A stretch of 64,000 nt of DNA from Bradyrhizobium sp. CB3481 (GCF_029714305.1 NZ_CP121647.1:930001-994000), one strand, 5' to 3'. Positions 34,289 to 44,951 are shown, numbered from the stretch's first letter. A program made the numbers and translations. Notes: a model not told the origin generated them from the sequence alone.

Positions 34289-35232
34289 TGACGACGCTTC
34301 TGATTGCCGAACACGACAATGCGTCGATCAAGGACGCCACCAACAAGGCGCTGACGGCAGCCGCTGCGCTCGGCGCCGACGTGCATGTGCTTGTCGCCGG
34401 CGGGAATGCCAAGGCGGCGGCCGATGCCGCTTCCAAGCTGGCCGGCGTCACAAAGGTGCTGCTTGCCGACAACGCGGCCTATGCGCATGACCTCGCCGAG
34501 CCGCTGGCCGCGCTGATTGTGTCGCTGGCTTCCGGCTATGACGCCTTCGTCGCGCCCGCGACCTCGCGCTTCAAGAACGTGATGCCGCGCGTCGCGGCCC
34601 TGCTCGACGTGATGCAGGTGTCCGAGATCACCAAGGTGGTCTCGCCTGACACGTTCGAGCGGCCGATCTATGCCGGCAACGCGATCCAGACAGTGAAGTC
34701 CAAGGATGCCAAGAAGGTCATCACGGTGCGCACCTCGACTTTCGCCGCGGCTGGCGAGGGCGGCAGTGCGCCGGTGGAGAATGCCGCCGCTGCGGCCGAT
34801 CCGGGCCTTTCCAGCTTCGTCGGTGAGGAGGTCGCCAAGAGCGACCGTCCGGAGCTGACCTCGGCGAAGATCATCGTCTCTGGCGGGCGCGCGATGCAGA
34901 GCCGCGAGAATTTTGCCAAATATATCGAGCCGCTCGCCGACAAGCTCGGCGCAGGCGTCGGCGCCTCGCGCGCCGCGGTCGATGCCGGCTACGCGCCGAA
35001 CGATTGGCAAGTTGGTCAGACCGGCAAGGTGGTCGCTCCGGAACTTTATGTCGCCATCGGCATATCGGGCGCAATCCAGCATCTCGCCGGCATGAAGGAT
35101 TCCAAGGTGATCGTTGCGATCAACAAGGATGAAGACGCGCCGATCTTCCAGGTTGCCGATTATGGCTTGGTCGCCGACCTCTATCAGGCGGTTCCGGAGC
35201 TGACCGAGGCACTCGGCAAGCTCGGGAAATAA
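34288..35232 (+). CDS. etfA: Electron transfer flavoprotein alpha subunit
   Basis: 314 residues. Typical features are the N-terminal alpha/beta domain and the C-terminal FAD-binding domain with [33 protein letters not shown] (about residues 220-240), [20 protein letters not shown] and [20 protein letters not shown]. It forms a heterodimer with EtfB. It is followed by a perfect 12-bp intrinsic terminator at 35241, so etfBA is a unit separate from the downstream dehydrogenase. Confidence 0.96.
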   Translation: MTTLLIAEHDNASIKDATNKALTAAAALGADVHVLVAGGNAKAAADAASKLAGVTKVLLADNAAYAHDLAEPLAALIVSLASGYDAFVAPATSRFKNVMPRVAALLDVMQVSEITKVVSPDTFERPIYAGNAIQTVKSKDAKKVITVRTSTFAAAGEGGSAPVENAAAAADPGLSSFVGEEVAKSDRPELTSAKIIVSGGRAMQSRENFAKYIEPLADKLGAGVGASRAAVDAGYAPNDWQVGQTGKVVAPELYVAIGISGAIQHLAGMKDSKVIVAINKDEDAPIFQVADYGLVADLYQAVPELTEALGKLGK

Positions 35233-35240
35233 AAAGTCAG

Positions 35241-35273
35241 ATCGGCCGGACGCGCAACGTCCGGCCGATTATT
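35241..35273 (+). terminator. Intrinsic terminator after etfA
   Basis: Perfect 12-bp stem ATCGGCCGGACG/CGTCCGGCCGAT with loop CGCAA, followed by TATTT. It starts eight bases past the etfA stop. Confidence 0.85.
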
Positions 35274-35422
35274 TACCTTAAGCGGTTGCGGGCGAAGTGG
35301 ATTAAGCTTCGCGTGAAGATTACGTGCCAATGGTGGGACCGAAACCTCGGGTTCGATGGTATCGTATCTCAGGTTTGGAGATGAACAGGCGCGATATGCG
35401 CGCCGTTCCGGTGGATGACAAA

Positions 35423-36304
<882 letters not shown>

Positions 36305-36313
36305 CGGCGGCGC

Positions 36314-36443
36314 TCCCCGGATGCTGCGCAGCACGAAGTGATGCGCTGCTGATCCGGGGTCCGCCACATATTTTATTTCCATCCAGCCGCATATGGATCC
36401 CGGCTCAGCGGAGCAGCGTTGCACGCTGCTCCGCGTCCGGGAC
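36314..36443. repeat. Palindromic intergenic repeat, CCCCGGAYGC...GCGTCCGGG family (copy 2)
   Basis: CCCCGGATGC, AAGTGATGCGCTGCTGA, CGGGGTCC, then ATGGATCCCGGCTCAGCGG and GCGTCCGGGACA, matching copy 1 at 28545-28671 in order and spacing. It follows the hbd stop. Confidence 0.85.
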
Positions 36444-36584
36444 ACGATGGAAGACGCACCGCGGCTCCACGAGTTTTTGGTTGTACTTGGTCCGCCTCTC
36501 TACCGCGCACTACCGCGCACGATCTCCAAGCATTCGTTAACCGGTGCCGGGGTAGGGTGCACTCGCGTTTAAGGAGTGCTGCGT

Positions 36585-36773
36585 ATGGATATGATGGCTA
36601 TGGTTTCAAGCATGCTCGCCATGCAATCGGCGGGCACGCAGCAGCAGATCCAGACCTCGATCATCAAGCAGAATGCGGACGCGGAGAAAGCCGCGGTCCA
36701 GACGCTGCTCGGCATCCCCTCGACCGCCAATCTCGCCCCCGGCGTCGGCGGCAATCTGAACGTTACGGCCTGA
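36585..36773 (+). CDS. YjfB-like putative motility mini-protein
   Basis: 62 residues with many Met and Gln: MVSSMLAMQSAGTQQQIQTS then IIKQNADAEKAAVQTLL. This resembles the YjfB_motility family (PF14070), small cytoplasmic proteins named from the Bacillus yjfB gene of the sigma-D regulon. No flagellar or chemotaxis genes are nearby. AAGGAG lies nine bases before the ATG at 36585, so it is likely real. Function is unknown. Confidence 0.65.
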   Translation: MDMMAMVSSMLAMQSAGTQQQIQTSIIKQNADAEKAAVQTLLGIPSTANLAPGVGGNLNVTA

Positions 36774-36786
36774 AATTCCTGTTCGA

Positions 36787-36891
36787 CCCTCATGGTGAGG
36801 AGGCGCAAAGCGCCGTCTCGAACCATGCGGCCCGGCTCGTGCCATTCATCCTGCGAGACGCGCGAAGACGCGCTCCTCAGGACGAGGTCTG
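36787..36891. repeat. Intergenic repeat, CTCATGGTGAGGAG family (full copy)
   Basis: The first half CCCTCATGGTGAGGAGGCGC...GTCTCGAACCATG is inverted to CATCCTGCGAGACGCG...GCGCTCCTCAGGACGAG. It lies between the convergent YjfB-like and tlpA genes. A partial copy lies at 7425-7480. Confidence 0.8.
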
Positions 36892-36934
36892 ACGGTCGGG
36901 ATTCGATAAGGGCGGGGCGATCGACCCGCGGTCG

Positions 36935-37621
36935 CTATGACCCCGCCTTCATCGGCTGCATCGCGGCCTTGATCAGCTTGATCGCATCGTCGCTGGCCCA
37001 TTCGGCGGGACCGGCGAGGTTGGCGATCTCGCAGCCCTGGGCGTCGACCAGCACCGAGGTCGGCATGCCCAGCGCCTTGCCTATGCTTTTAAGGTCCTGA
37101 AAAACCTTGGCTTTTGAGTCGGCGAAGTAGCCGAGCCGGGTCAGGTTGGCCTCTTTCAGGAAGTTTTTCGGCTTCTCGGGGTCGCGGGTGTCGATATTGA
37201 TGGCGATCACTTCGAAATCCTTAGCCCCGAGCTTGGCCTGAAGAGCATCCAGCGCCGGCATCTCCTTGCGGCACGGCACGCACCAGGTGGCCCAGAGGTT
37301 CACCAGCACGGTCTTGCCGCGCCATTCCGACAGTTTCCGCGGCTTGCCCTCGGCATCCTCGAAGGCGAGGTCGGGCAGCTTCAGTGGGCTTGTCGCCATG
37401 GTCAGCGCCGCCACCTCGCCGTGGGCCAGCGGCGATATCTTGCGGGCCAGTTCGACCGCGGCCGTGCAGGAGGGATCGCCACCCGTGCCGCGCTTGAGGC
37501 CGCCGAGCCCGTAAAATGCGCCGAGGCCGACGACGCCCGCGGCCACCACCGCGCCGATGGCGATCGGGAGCCGGCGCGAGGCCGGGCGGGGCGGGGGTAT
37601 TTCGGGCATATCGTTTGTCAT
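36935..37621 (-). CDS. tlpA: Thiol:disulfide reductase TlpA
   Basis: 228 residues. An N-terminal membrane anchor ([20 protein letters not shown]) precedes a periplasmic thioredoxin domain with active site CVPC at 114-117 ([17 protein letters not shown]). A second cysteine pair, C52 and the one in [10 protein letters not shown] near residue 203, is typical of rhizobial TlpA. In Bradyrhizobium TlpA reduces ScoI and the CoxB copper site during cytochrome oxidase biogenesis. The closeness of this sequence to the described Bradyrhizobium protein, as I remember it, is a main reason for the taxonomic call. It is divergent from argH. Confidence 0.92.
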   Translation of the reverse strand: MTNDMPEIPPPRPASRRLPIAIGAVVAAGVVGLGAFYGLGGLKRGTGGDPSCTAAVELARKISPLAHGEVAALTMATSPLKLPDLAFEDAEGKPRKLSEWRGKTVLVNLWATWCVPCRKEMPALDALQAKLGAKDFEVIAINIDTRDPEKPKNFLKEANLTRLGYFADSKAKVFQDLKSIGKALGMPTSVLVDAQGCEIANLAGPAEWASDDAIKLIKAAMQPMKAGS

Positions 37622-37742
37622 CCTGGGTCAGATATGGCTATGCAGGGCGCAAGATTACGGTGGAGTTACGGTCGAAACCGGCGCGGCGTTTCGCCGGGGC
37701 GATGTACGGCCGGACGATATAGATGACAGGGCTTGGGAAGTC

Positions 37743-39134
37743 ATGAGCAACAAGATGTGGGGCGGCCGGTTCACCGAACGCCCCGATGCGATCATGGAGG
37801 AAATCAACGTCTCGATCGACGTCGACCGTCACCTCTTTGCCCAGGACATCACCGCGTCCAAGGCCCACGCGGCCATGCTGGCCGCACAAGGCATTATCAC
37901 CGCGAGTGATGCGAAAAATATCGGCAAGGGTCTAGACACGATTTTGTCAGAAATCGGCAAAGGCTCGTTCGATTTCAAGAGCGCGCTCGAAGACATCCAT
38001 ATGAACGTCGAGAGCCGGCTGTCCGAGCTGATCGGGCCGGCGGCAGGCCGGCTGCACACCGCGCGCTCGCGCAACGACCAGGTGGCGACCGATTTCCGCC
38101 TCTTCGTCCGCGACACGATCGACGAAACGGACGCCGCGCTCGCCGCCTTCCAGCATGCGCTGGCTAGCCGTGCGCTGGAACATGCCGCAACCGTGATGCC
38201 CGGCTTCACCCATCTGCAGACCGCCCAGCCGGTGACGTTCGGCCACCATCTGCTCGCCTATGTCGAGATGGCCGCGCGCGACCGCGGCCGGTTTGCTGAC
38301 GCGCGCAAGCGGCTGAACGAATCGCCGCTCGGGGCCGCGGCGCTGGCCGGAACCTCGTTTCCGATCGATCGCCATGCGACCGCCAAGGCGCTCGGCTTCG
38401 ACCGACCGATGGCCAATTCGCTGGATGCGGTCTCGGACCGCGATTTCGTGCTGGAGACCCTGTCGGCGGCGTCGATCGCGGCCGTGCACATGTCGCGCTT
38501 TGCCGAGGAGATCGTGATCTGGACCTCGCCCTTGGTCGGCCTCGTGCGGCTCTCCGACAAGTTCACCACCGGCTCTTCGATCATGCCACAAAAGCGCAAT
38601 CCGGACGCCGCCGAGCTGGTGCGCGCCAAGACCGGCCGGGTGATCGGCGCGCTCAACGGTCTCTTGATCGTGATGAAGGGCCTGCCGCTCGCCTATCAAA
38701 AGGACATGCAGGAGGACAAGCAGGGGGCGATGGAGGCGTTTGCCGCGCTCTCGCTGGCGATACGTGCCATGACGGGCATGGTCCTCGACCTCGTGCCCGA
38801 CGAGGGCAGGATGAAGGCCGCCGCCGGCGAGGGCTATGCCACCGCCACCGACCTCGCCGACTGGCTGGTGCGGACGCTGAAAATGCCCTTCCGCGACGCC
38901 CACCACGTCACCGGGCGCATCGTTGGCCTCGCGTCGAAGCAGGGTATCGCCCTGCACGAGCTGCCGCTCAAGGCGATGCAGGAGGTCGAGCCAAAAATCA
39001 CCGCTGACGCCCTGAGCGTGCTGGCGGTCGAAGCCTCCGTCAAAAGCCGAACCAGCTATGGCGGCACCGCGCCGAAGAACGTCACTTCCCAAGCCAAGGC
39101 CTGGCTGAAACGGCTCGAAAAAGAGCAAAAATAG
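37743..39134 (+). CDS. argH: Argininosuccinate lyase
   Basis: 463 residues, the family's usual length. Key motifs: N-terminal [40 protein letters not shown] (about residue 105), [20 protein letters not shown], and the fumarase-superfamily signature [12 protein letters not shown] with the catalytic Ser near residue 280. It cleaves argininosuccinate to arginine and fumarate, the last step of arginine synthesis. The ATG at 37743 matches the usual ArgH start; codons upstream are open but not conserved. It is followed by lptM and lysA on the same strand. Confidence 0.97.
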   Translation: MSNKMWGGRFTERPDAIMEEINVSIDVDRHLFAQDITASKAHAAMLAAQGIITASDAKNIGKGLDTILSEIGKGSFDFKSALEDIHMNVESRLSELIGPAAGRLHTARSRNDQVATDFRLFVRDTIDETDAALAAFQHALASRALEHAATVMPGFTHLQTAQPVTFGHHLLAYVEMAARDRGRFADARKRLNESPLGAAALAGTSFPIDRHATAKALGFDRPMANSLDAVSDRDFVLETLSAASIAAVHMSRFAEEIVIWTSPLVGLVRLSDKFTTGSSIMPQKRNPDAAELVRAKTGRVIGALNGLLIVMKGLPLAYQKDMQEDKQGAMEAFAALSLAIRAMTGMVLDLVPDEGRMKAAAGEGYATATDLADWLVRTLKMPFRDAHHVTGRIVGLASKQGIALHELPLKAMQEVEPKITADALSVLAVEASVKSRTSYGGTAPKNVTSQAKAWLKRLEKEQK

Positions 39135-39242
39135 GCCTGACGAGAAAAATTTCGCTGCAATTTCATGGTTGTCCGTGGCGCTTCGGCACTCGCCATACCC
39201 TGGCAATCTTTGTATGGTGCGCCGCGCATTGGGGATTTCGTC

Positions 39243-39509
39243 GTGATCAGTAACTTCCGCCCGTCATCGTCGGGATGGGCCATTATCCTGCTCAGCGTCA
39301 CCGCGCTCGCGCTTGGCGGCTGCGGACGCAAGGGCGGGCTCGATCTGCCGCCGACCGCGGCGGCGCCGCAGGCCGGGGTCACGTCGGATACCGATACCGA
39401 GCGCGCGGCGCAGCCTGGCGTCTTCAACCCGACCTACGGCGCCGACGCAGGCCCGTCTGCCCCCAAGGGCAACAAGAAGAAATTCGTGCTCGATCCGCTG
39501 CTGGACTAG
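39243..39509 (+). CDS. lptM: LptM-like small outer-membrane lipoprotein
   Basis: 88 residues. Signal peptide with lipobox LALGGC (Cys27) followed by GRKGGLDLPP, the pattern of LptM (formerly YifL, LPAM_2), which helps assemble the LptD/E lipopolysaccharide translocon. The rest is a flexible Pro/Ala/Gly linker with a basic end (PKGNKKKFVLDPLLD). The start is a GTG at 39243 with GGGGAT upstream. The position between argH and lysA is a conserved arrangement in rhizobia as I recall, and supports the assignment. Confidence 0.8.
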   Translation: MISNFRPSSSGWAIILLSVTALALGGCGRKGGLDLPPTAAAPQAGVTSDTDTERAAQPGVFNPTYGADAGPSAPKGNKKKFVLDPLLD

Positions 39510-39604
39510 AGTCTTATTTTGACGCGTTTTCTTGACGCGAACCGGTATCCATCCCCGGACCAAGTCCGAGGACATGCTTCGCTTGAAAACGCTATGAGCG
39601 CGCC

Positions 39605-40870
39605 ATGAATCACTTCGATTATCGCAACGGCGTGCTGCACGCCGAGGCCGTCAACCTGTCCGAACTGGCCGACGCCGTCGGCACGCCGTTCTATTGCTAT
39701 TCGACCGCGACGCTGGAGCGTCACTACCGCGTCTTCTCCGAGGCCTTTGCCGGCGAGAAGACGCTGGTGTGCTACGCCATGAAGGCGAATTCGAACCAGT
39801 CGGTGCTGCGCACGCTGGCCAAGCTCGGCGCCGGGGCGGATGTGGTCTCGGGCGGCGAACTCAAGCGCGCGCTGGCGGCGGGAATCCCGCCGAGCAAGAT
39901 CTTGTTTTCCGGCGTCGGCAAGACGGAAGCCGAGCTGCGCGCGGCGCTCGCCGCCAACATTCTCTGCATCAACGTCGAATCCGAGCCCGAACTGGAATTG
40001 CTGTCGAAGCTCGCGGTCGAAACCGGCCGCACCGCGCGGATTTCGCTGCGCGTCAATCCGGACGTCGACGCCGGCACCCATGCCAAGATCGCCACCGGCA
40101 AGTCCGAGAACAAGTTCGGCATTCCGATCGCGCGCGCCCGCGAGGTCTATGCCCGCGCCGCAAAGCTCCCGGGCATCGAGGTGACCGGCACCGATATGCA
40201 TATCGGCAGCCAGATCACTGATCTCAGCAAGATGGAAGCCGCGTTCCGGATTCTGTCCGATTTCGTGCAGGTGCTGCGCGCCGACGGCCATACCATCGAG
40301 CACATCGATTTCGGCGGCGGGCTCGGCATTCCCTACCACGCCGACCGCGAAGCGCCGCCGCTGCCGTCGGTCTATGCGGCGATGGTCAAGCGCGTCACGC
40401 ACAATCTCGGCTGCACGCTGATGTTCGAGCCGGGCCGCATGATCGTCGGCAATGCCGGCATCCTGGTTTCCCGCGTCATCTACGTGAAGCCGGGCGAGGC
40501 CAAGAACTTCGTCATCATCGACGCCGCGATGAACGACCTGATCCGCCCGACGCTCTATGAGGCGCACCACGACATCCTGCCCGTGCGCGAGCCGGCCAAG
40601 GGCACGCTGACGATCACCGCCGACGTGGTCGGCCCGGTCTGCGAGACCGGCGACTATCTCGCGCTCGACCGCAACCTGCCCGAGCCGAAGGCCGGCGATC
40701 TCCTCGCCATCATGACATCAGGCGCCTATGGCGCGGTGCAGTCCGGCTTCTACAACACAAGGCCGCTGGTGCCGGAAGTCCTGGTCAAGGACGACCAGTA
40801 CGCCGTGGTCCGCCCGCGCATCGAGGTCGACGAGCTGATCGCGATGGATCGGCCTGCGCCTTGGTTGTGA
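39605..40870 (+). CDS. lysA: Diaminopimelate decarboxylase
   Basis: 421 residues. The PLP-binding Lys60 lies in LVCYAMKANSNQSVLRTL, the glycine loop is HIDFGGGLGIPY, and the C-terminal active-site Cys region GPVCETGDYLA is intact. It converts meso-diaminopimelate to lysine and CO2. It is 95 bases after lptM and probably transcribed with argH-lptM. Downstream is a 332-bp stretch without a gene. Confidence 0.97.
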   Translation: MNHFDYRNGVLHAEAVNLSELADAVGTPFYCYSTATLERHYRVFSEAFAGEKTLVCYAMKANSNQSVLRTLAKLGAGADVVSGGELKRALAAGIPPSKILFSGVGKTEAELRAALAANILCINVESEPELELLSKLAVETGRTARISLRVNPDVDAGTHAKIATGKSENKFGIPIARAREVYARAAKLPGIEVTGTDMHIGSQITDLSKMEAAFRILSDFVQVLRADGHTIEHIDFGGGLGIPYHADREAPPLPSVYAAMVKRVTHNLGCTLMFEPGRMIVGNAGILVSRVIYVKPGEAKNFVIIDAAMNDLIRPTLYEAHHDILPVREPAKGTLTITADVVGPVCETGDYLALDRNLPEPKAGDLLAIMTSGAYGAVQSGFYNTRPLVPEVLVKDDQYAVVRPRIEVDELIAMDRPAPWL

Positions 40871-41202
40871 TCAATATGCTGCCCAGTCTCAGGTGGTATC
40901 GTAACGTCTGCTTCAAGGCTGAGTCCGCGCTACTTCCATACCGAAAACGTTTTGAGCGGATGTAAACTAATTCATATACGGCACAGCGCCATCGCAGTAC
41001 GCTTTGATCCGCTACCGCGTCGGTCCCGCAGCGGCTTTTGAAGCCGTGCAATGTACTCAAGCCGGTTCGAACCCGTGCTGCGATGACCCCAGACGCCAAT
41101 TTTGAATGGCAGGCTTGCCTGCTGTGAAACAGCAGGCGAATCATACTGAAGCAATTGTCGGATCGCCTTGGCGCGCGCAATCGCATGCGCAGGTAGGTCG
41201 CT
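40871..41202. other. 332-bp gene-free stretch after lysA
   Basis: The base use here is more AT-rich than the flanks. There is a minus-strand open frame (40972-41337) containing LPFKIGVWGHRSTGSNRLEY and a basic end, but it has no ribosome site and overlaps the next gene, so it is not called. No terminator, tRNA or insertion-sequence end was seen. Confidence 0.4.
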
Positions 41203-41958
41203 ATGGACCGAACTGCTGACAAGGAAAGCGGGTACGCCATATCGCATCGCTCGATGCGAAGACAAAGTGGCGATTCTTTCATTGCGATGCTCTTCACCGC
41301 ATGCATCGTCTTCTTCGCGAGCGAAGCCGGTGCTCAATGCACAGCCCGAGCCGTCTTGCAGAACCGTTTGACGTTCAAGGCTGCTCCCTCCGTTACACCG
41401 CCGGCTCCGATCAAATCCGTCTTCGCGGTTCCGGTATGGCGAACGATTACAGTCGGGACCTTTGCAAATTCTTTTGCGCTGCTTAACGCGTTGGACGCAG
41501 CGGGCTGTGGCATCGGCGGCCTCGCTGAGGAAATTCTCGCTCGGCCGGCCTTTAATGTCGGCACTAAGAAAACCAGCGTGGAATTATTTGCGGTGTCGGC
41601 CGCCGAACTCGGCTTTCCACCCGATACCGTTCGGCTGGCGGACGTTTATGCGCGCGCTCAACAATTGGGTTTCGGACTGGCGGCGGCAGAGGTCGGTCCG
41701 CAACTGAGGCTGCAATACTTCGATCAGCCGATGGGCGAATTTCTCATTGCAATGGAGCCGATCAAAACGTGGAAGGGAGAGCCTGTCATTCTCGCCGTAG
41801 CTAATGGCGGAGCGGGATTGGTCCTCCTCGGCCGAGATGGCAGTGCCGATGCAGAAATATCTGCAGCGTCTCGCTTCCTGTTCGTGCGGTCCAACGAAGC
41901 CGCATTGGCCAAGGCGGTCCGCGGGATTGAGGAGGCTGCAGGGCTCGGCCGTCGCTGA
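41203..41958 (+). CDS. Secreted hypothetical protein
   Basis: 251 residues. A long N-terminal region ends in a hydrophobic export segment (SFIAMLFTACIVFFASEAGA, about residues 25-45). The mature part starts QCTARAVLQ and contains VFAVPVWRTITVGTFANSFA, DAAGCGIGGLAEEIL and FLIAMEPIKTWKGEPVILAV. The family is not recognised. The codon and base use is visibly less GC-rich than in lysA or the dehydrogenase downstream, suggesting later acquisition. AGGTAGG precedes the ATG at 41203. The next gene encodes another small exported protein on the same strand. Confidence 0.65.
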   Translation: MDRTADKESGYAISHRSMRRQSGDSFIAMLFTACIVFFASEAGAQCTARAVLQNRLTFKAAPSVTPPAPIKSVFAVPVWRTITVGTFANSFALLNALDAAGCGIGGLAEEILARPAFNVGTKKTSVELFAVSAAELGFPPDTVRLADVYARAQQLGFGLAAAEVGPQLRLQYFDQPMGEFLIAMEPIKTWKGEPVILAVANGGAGLVLLGRDGSADAEISAASRFLFVRSNEAALAKAVRGIEEAAGLGRR

Positions 41959-42045
41959 GTTTCTGAACCGAACGCCCCGGGGCGACAGTTCCTGATCTGA
42001 AGAGCAACCGAGCGTCCGCGGGACGACAGACGAGGAGCAGCGATC

Positions 42046-42402
42046 ATGGAATCAATTCCGCGTAAGCCACTCCGAACGGCTTGTCTTTGCGGCTTGGCGC
42101 TTCTGAGCGTGACGTGCTCGCCAGGCCCGGCCCATGCTCGTCCGATGCTGTTGCCATCGGAGCAGTTTCCCGGCCCCTGGCTGGAAATTACGCAAGAGAT
42201 CAGAGACCCCCTTACGCTCAACGGGGTCTCTGCCTGTAGTCAGGCAGCGGGCCGCGAATCGTCGCGCAATCCCGGCGAATATCTCTTGTACTGCACATCG
42301 GACGAGAAGCTTTGGACAAGCTGGCGCGTCCAACCTGCGGCGCGCATTGTTCGCGGTCCGGGTCGGCTCTTCCGGGGCATCGGACCGCCGGACGGATACT
42401 AA
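42046..42402 (+). CDS. Small secreted hypothetical protein
   Basis: 118 residues with a signal peptide (RTACLCGLALLSVTCSPGPA, cleavage after AHA). The mature part, about 85 residues, has two cysteines (GVSACSQ and YLLYCTSDEKLW) that could pair. No family is recognised. GAGGAG lies about nine bases before the ATG. It is probably cotranscribed with the secreted protein 88 bases upstream, and shares its lower GC. Confidence 0.6.
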   Translation: MESIPRKPLRTACLCGLALLSVTCSPGPAHARPMLLPSEQFPGPWLEITQEIRDPLTLNGVSACSQAAGRESSRNPGEYLLYCTSDEKLWTSWRVQPAARIVRGPGRLFRGIGPPDGY

Positions 42403-42438
42403 GACCAGCCAAGCGGGGGGTAGGGCGCAGAAACGGGT

Positions 42439-43944
42439 TCACCAGCTCTGAAAAGGACCGCCAAAAGGCGAGCGCCAGAAAGGTGTGCCGCGTGGGTAGG
42501 GATAGCGGAATTCGCTTGGCGTACTGCGCCGCCGCTTCTTGATGCCGCCTTGCGGCTCGCCGCTGAGCAGCACCACGAATTCCGTCCCTTTTCCGGTTTC
42601 AGCGCTCAACGGTTCGTCTGTGACGATCAGGGAGGATCGCGGCGCGATGGCCGTGATGCGATCCAGCGCGTCCTGCGCAATGGTGATGCGGTCGAGCGCG
42701 GCCTTTGCAGCGTTCAAATCCGTCGGTGCTGGCTCGAGGTCTCGGCTGCTGCTTGCGCGCGCCCGGTCGTGCGCCGCGGCAGTCTCCGCATGCTTGCTGC
42801 TCAATAACGACACCACGTTCCAGCGCAAGTGGTCGTCGGACGTACGCTCTGCGGCGGTAAAGACATGTGTTCCGATGGGACGATCGGGATCGGCGATCGT
42901 GACGGGACTTTCAAAGACCGCCTCGAATGCTTGCCGGACATAAAGCTTCTGAGTCTTGCGGCTGATCAGCACCGACATCGGCTGCAGTTCGCGCGCGATC
43001 TTGCGGGCGGCCTCGGCGGCCAGGTATCGCGCGGCCTCCGCTGCTGCGGCGGCTTCACGCGCCGACGCGACAGCGTCCAGCTTCTGTTGCAGATCGGCTT
43101 TGGCGGCCTCCCATTGCGTCTGCATCTCCGCGAGCTTGGCGGCAGCCTGCGCCTTGGCGCTTTCGGCCTGCTCCTTTTCCTCCGCTGACTTGGCAGAGCC
43201 GAGCGCAGCCTCGGCGGCGGCCAATTGCGCCGCGGCCTTGAGCTTCAGATTTTCTACCGTGCGCATCGGCGCCGTGGCCGCCGTGACCTCCCGCGACGCC
43301 GTCGCCACGGCGAGCTTCACATTGGCCGCTTTCTTCGCCGCCTCTTGCGCCTCGGCCGCGCGGGCGGCGGCGAGGGCAACGGCGCCGGGCTTGGGCTGGA
43401 ACAGAAGCGGATGGGCGATCTCGACCGGCGCCACGTCGGTCGGCGCCACGATCACCCGCATGCCTATCTTGGTCTCGCCGAACAGGCGTTCGGCGAAGTC
43501 GTAGGGCAGGCGCACGCAGCCGTGCGACGCCGGACGTCCCGGCAGGACCCCGCCATGAAGAGCGATGCCCGACCAGGTGATCCGCTGCATGTGCGGCATG
43601 AAGGCATCGTCATAGAGGTTGGAGTAGTGCTCCTCCACCTTCTGGATGATGCTGAAGATGCCCGCGGGCGTCTCGCGTCCCTTGGTGCCGCTCGACACCG
43701 GCGCCCGCAGGATCCATCCCTTGGCGTCGTAGACGGTGATGCGCTGGTTGTGGAGCGAGACGATGGCCATGATCGGATCGCCGGCGCTGCGCGACTGAAC
43801 GGTCTCGACCGGGCGTTCGCTCCGGCCGCTTCTGGCGGCGGCATCGTTTCCCGCTGCGACAAGGGCGAGAAGACCGGCAACAGCAGCACAGGCGGCCTGT
43901 AGCCGCCTTCGCCAAAACTTCGAACTCACGCAACGAGACGGCAT
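42439..43944 (-). CDS. L,D-transpeptidase (YkuD) with long coiled coil and half YkuD repeat
   Basis: 501 residues. Signal peptide (AACAAVAGLLALVAAGNDAA), then a complete YkuD domain (about residues 60-190) with catalytic motif HGGVLPGRPASHGCVRLPYD. An Ala/Glu/Lys-rich coiled coil follows (about 215-330). A second segment SVLISRKTQKLYVRQAFEAV and PIGTHVFTAAERTSDDHLRW resembles the first half of another YkuD domain but lacks the His/Cys motif. It ends with a basic, Pro-rich tail. It should form 3-3 peptidoglycan crosslinks or anchor envelope proteins. The start at ATG 43944 is preferred over 43986. Confidence 0.85.
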   Translation of the reverse strand: MPSRCVSSKFWRRRLQAACAAVAGLLALVAAGNDAAARSGRSERPVETVQSRSAGDPIMAIVSLHNQRITVYDAKGWILRAPVSSGTKGRETPAGIFSIIQKVEEHYSNLYDDAFMPHMQRITWSGIALHGGVLPGRPASHGCVRLPYDFAERLFGETKIGMRVIVAPTDVAPVEIAHPLLFQPKPGAVALAAARAAEAQEAAKKAANVKLAVATASREVTAATAPMRTVENLKLKAAAQLAAAEAALGSAKSAEEKEQAESAKAQAAAKLAEMQTQWEAAKADLQQKLDAVASAREAAAAAEAARYLAAEAARKIARELQPMSVLISRKTQKLYVRQAFEAVFESPVTIADPDRPIGTHVFTAAERTSDDHLRWNVVSLLSSKHAETAAAHDRARASSSRDLEPAPTDLNAAKAALDRITIAQDALDRITAIAPRSSLIVTDEPLSAETGKGTEFVVLLSGEPQGGIKKRRRSTPSEFRYPYPRGTPFWRSPFGGPFQSW

Positions 43945-44042
43945 GCGCGTCCCACTGATCAATCGAATCAACGGCCAGCTTTGCACTCAAATATGTTGCA
44001 AACCTAGCGCCACTCGGTCGCGTTTGCCAACCTGGAACTGCG

Positions 44043-44951
44043 CTACTTCGCCGCGTGGCCGCCCTTCGCCCCGCCGACCACGACGCCCGCCGCCTTCTCG
44101 ATCGGCTTGATGGCGACCGTAAAGTCCGACTCGGCGCCCTCGTCGCGGATGATGACTTCCCAGAGCCGGCCGACCGCTTCGGCGACCTCCATCGACAGTC
44201 CCAGCGATTTCATCTCTTCCAGCGCGAGCCGCACATCCTTCACCATCAATCCGGTGGCGAAGCCGAAATCGAAGCTGCGCGGCAAGACCGAGCGCGGAAA
44301 CTTGTCACGGCTCGCCGTGTTGAGCCCGGAGCCGGCATTGATGACGTCGATCATCACGGACGGATCGAGCCCGGCCTTGACGCCCATCACAACCGCTTCG
44401 GACGTTGCGACCATCGCGGTGGCCGAGAGGAAATTATTGGCCAGCTTCATCGTCTGCGCCGCGCCGGGTTTTTCGCCGATGAAGAACAGTTTTCCGATCA
44501 GGCCGAGCGCCGGCTTGATTGTCTCGTAATCGGCGCGCGGGCCGGAGACCATCACCGCCAGCGTGCCCTTTTCGGCGCCGCCGACGCCGCCGCTGACCGG
44601 GCTGTCGATCTGCACGATGTTCTGCTTGGCCAGCAGGCCGTGAATCTTCGCAGCCATCTGCGAGCCGACGGTGGAGAGATCGACGAAGCGCCTGACGCGC
44701 TTGCCCTCGATCACGCCGCCTGAACCGGTCGCAACCTCGAGCGAAGCCTGCAGCGACGGCAGGCTCGCCAGCACGGTCTCGCAGCGGTCGGCGACGTCCT
44801 TCGGCGAGGATGCGGCCTGCGCCCCGAGCGCGATCAGTTTGTCGGTGGCTTCCTTGCGCGCATCGAATACGGTGAGCTGATGCCCGGCCTCGATCAGCCG
44901 GCGCGCCATCGGAAAACCCATGTTCCCGAGGCCGATGAATCCGATTTCCAC
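44043..44951 (-). CDS. Beta-hydroxyacid dehydrogenase (3-hydroxyisobutyrate / tartronate semialdehyde reductase family)
   Basis: 302 residues. N-terminal NAD(P) motif IGFIGLGNMGFPMARRLIEA, substrate-binding DSPVSGGVGGAEKGTLAVMV (about residues 120-140), and catalytic Lys in AQTMKLANNFLSATAM. It interconverts a beta-hydroxy acid and its semialdehyde, as in valine degradation or glyoxylate metabolism; the pathway is not shown by the neighbours. It is transcribed alone, 98 bp from the L,D-transpeptidase start. Confidence 0.9.
   Translation of the reverse strand: MEIGFIGLGNMGFPMARRLIEAGHQLTVFDARKEATDKLIALGAQAASSPKDVADRCETVLASLPSLQASLEVATGSGGVIEGKRVRRFVDLSTVGSQMAAKIHGLLAKQNIVQIDSPVSGGVGGAEKGTLAVMVSGPRADYETIKPALGLIGKLFFIGEKPGAAQTMKLANNFLSATAMVATSEAVVMGVKAGLDPSVMIDVINAGSGLNTASRDKFPRSVLPRSFDFGFATGLMVKDVRLALEEMKSLGLSMEVAEAVGRLWEVIIRDEGAESDFTVAIKPIEKAAGVVVGGAKGGHAAK

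Noticed and set aside
36305..36584. Possible extra gene between hbd and the YjfB-like gene
   Set aside because: The interval is filled by a palindromic repeat and a promoter-like gap; open frames there lack ribosome sites.
41055..41095. GGTTCGAACC motif resembling a tRNA T arm
   Set aside because: The flanking bases cannot form the T stem or acceptor stem, so it is not a tRNA or an attachment site copy of one.
40972..41337. Minus-strand frame with a natural-looking C-terminus
   Set aside because: No ribosome site, no recognised family, and it overlaps the better-supported secreted-protein gene on the other strand.
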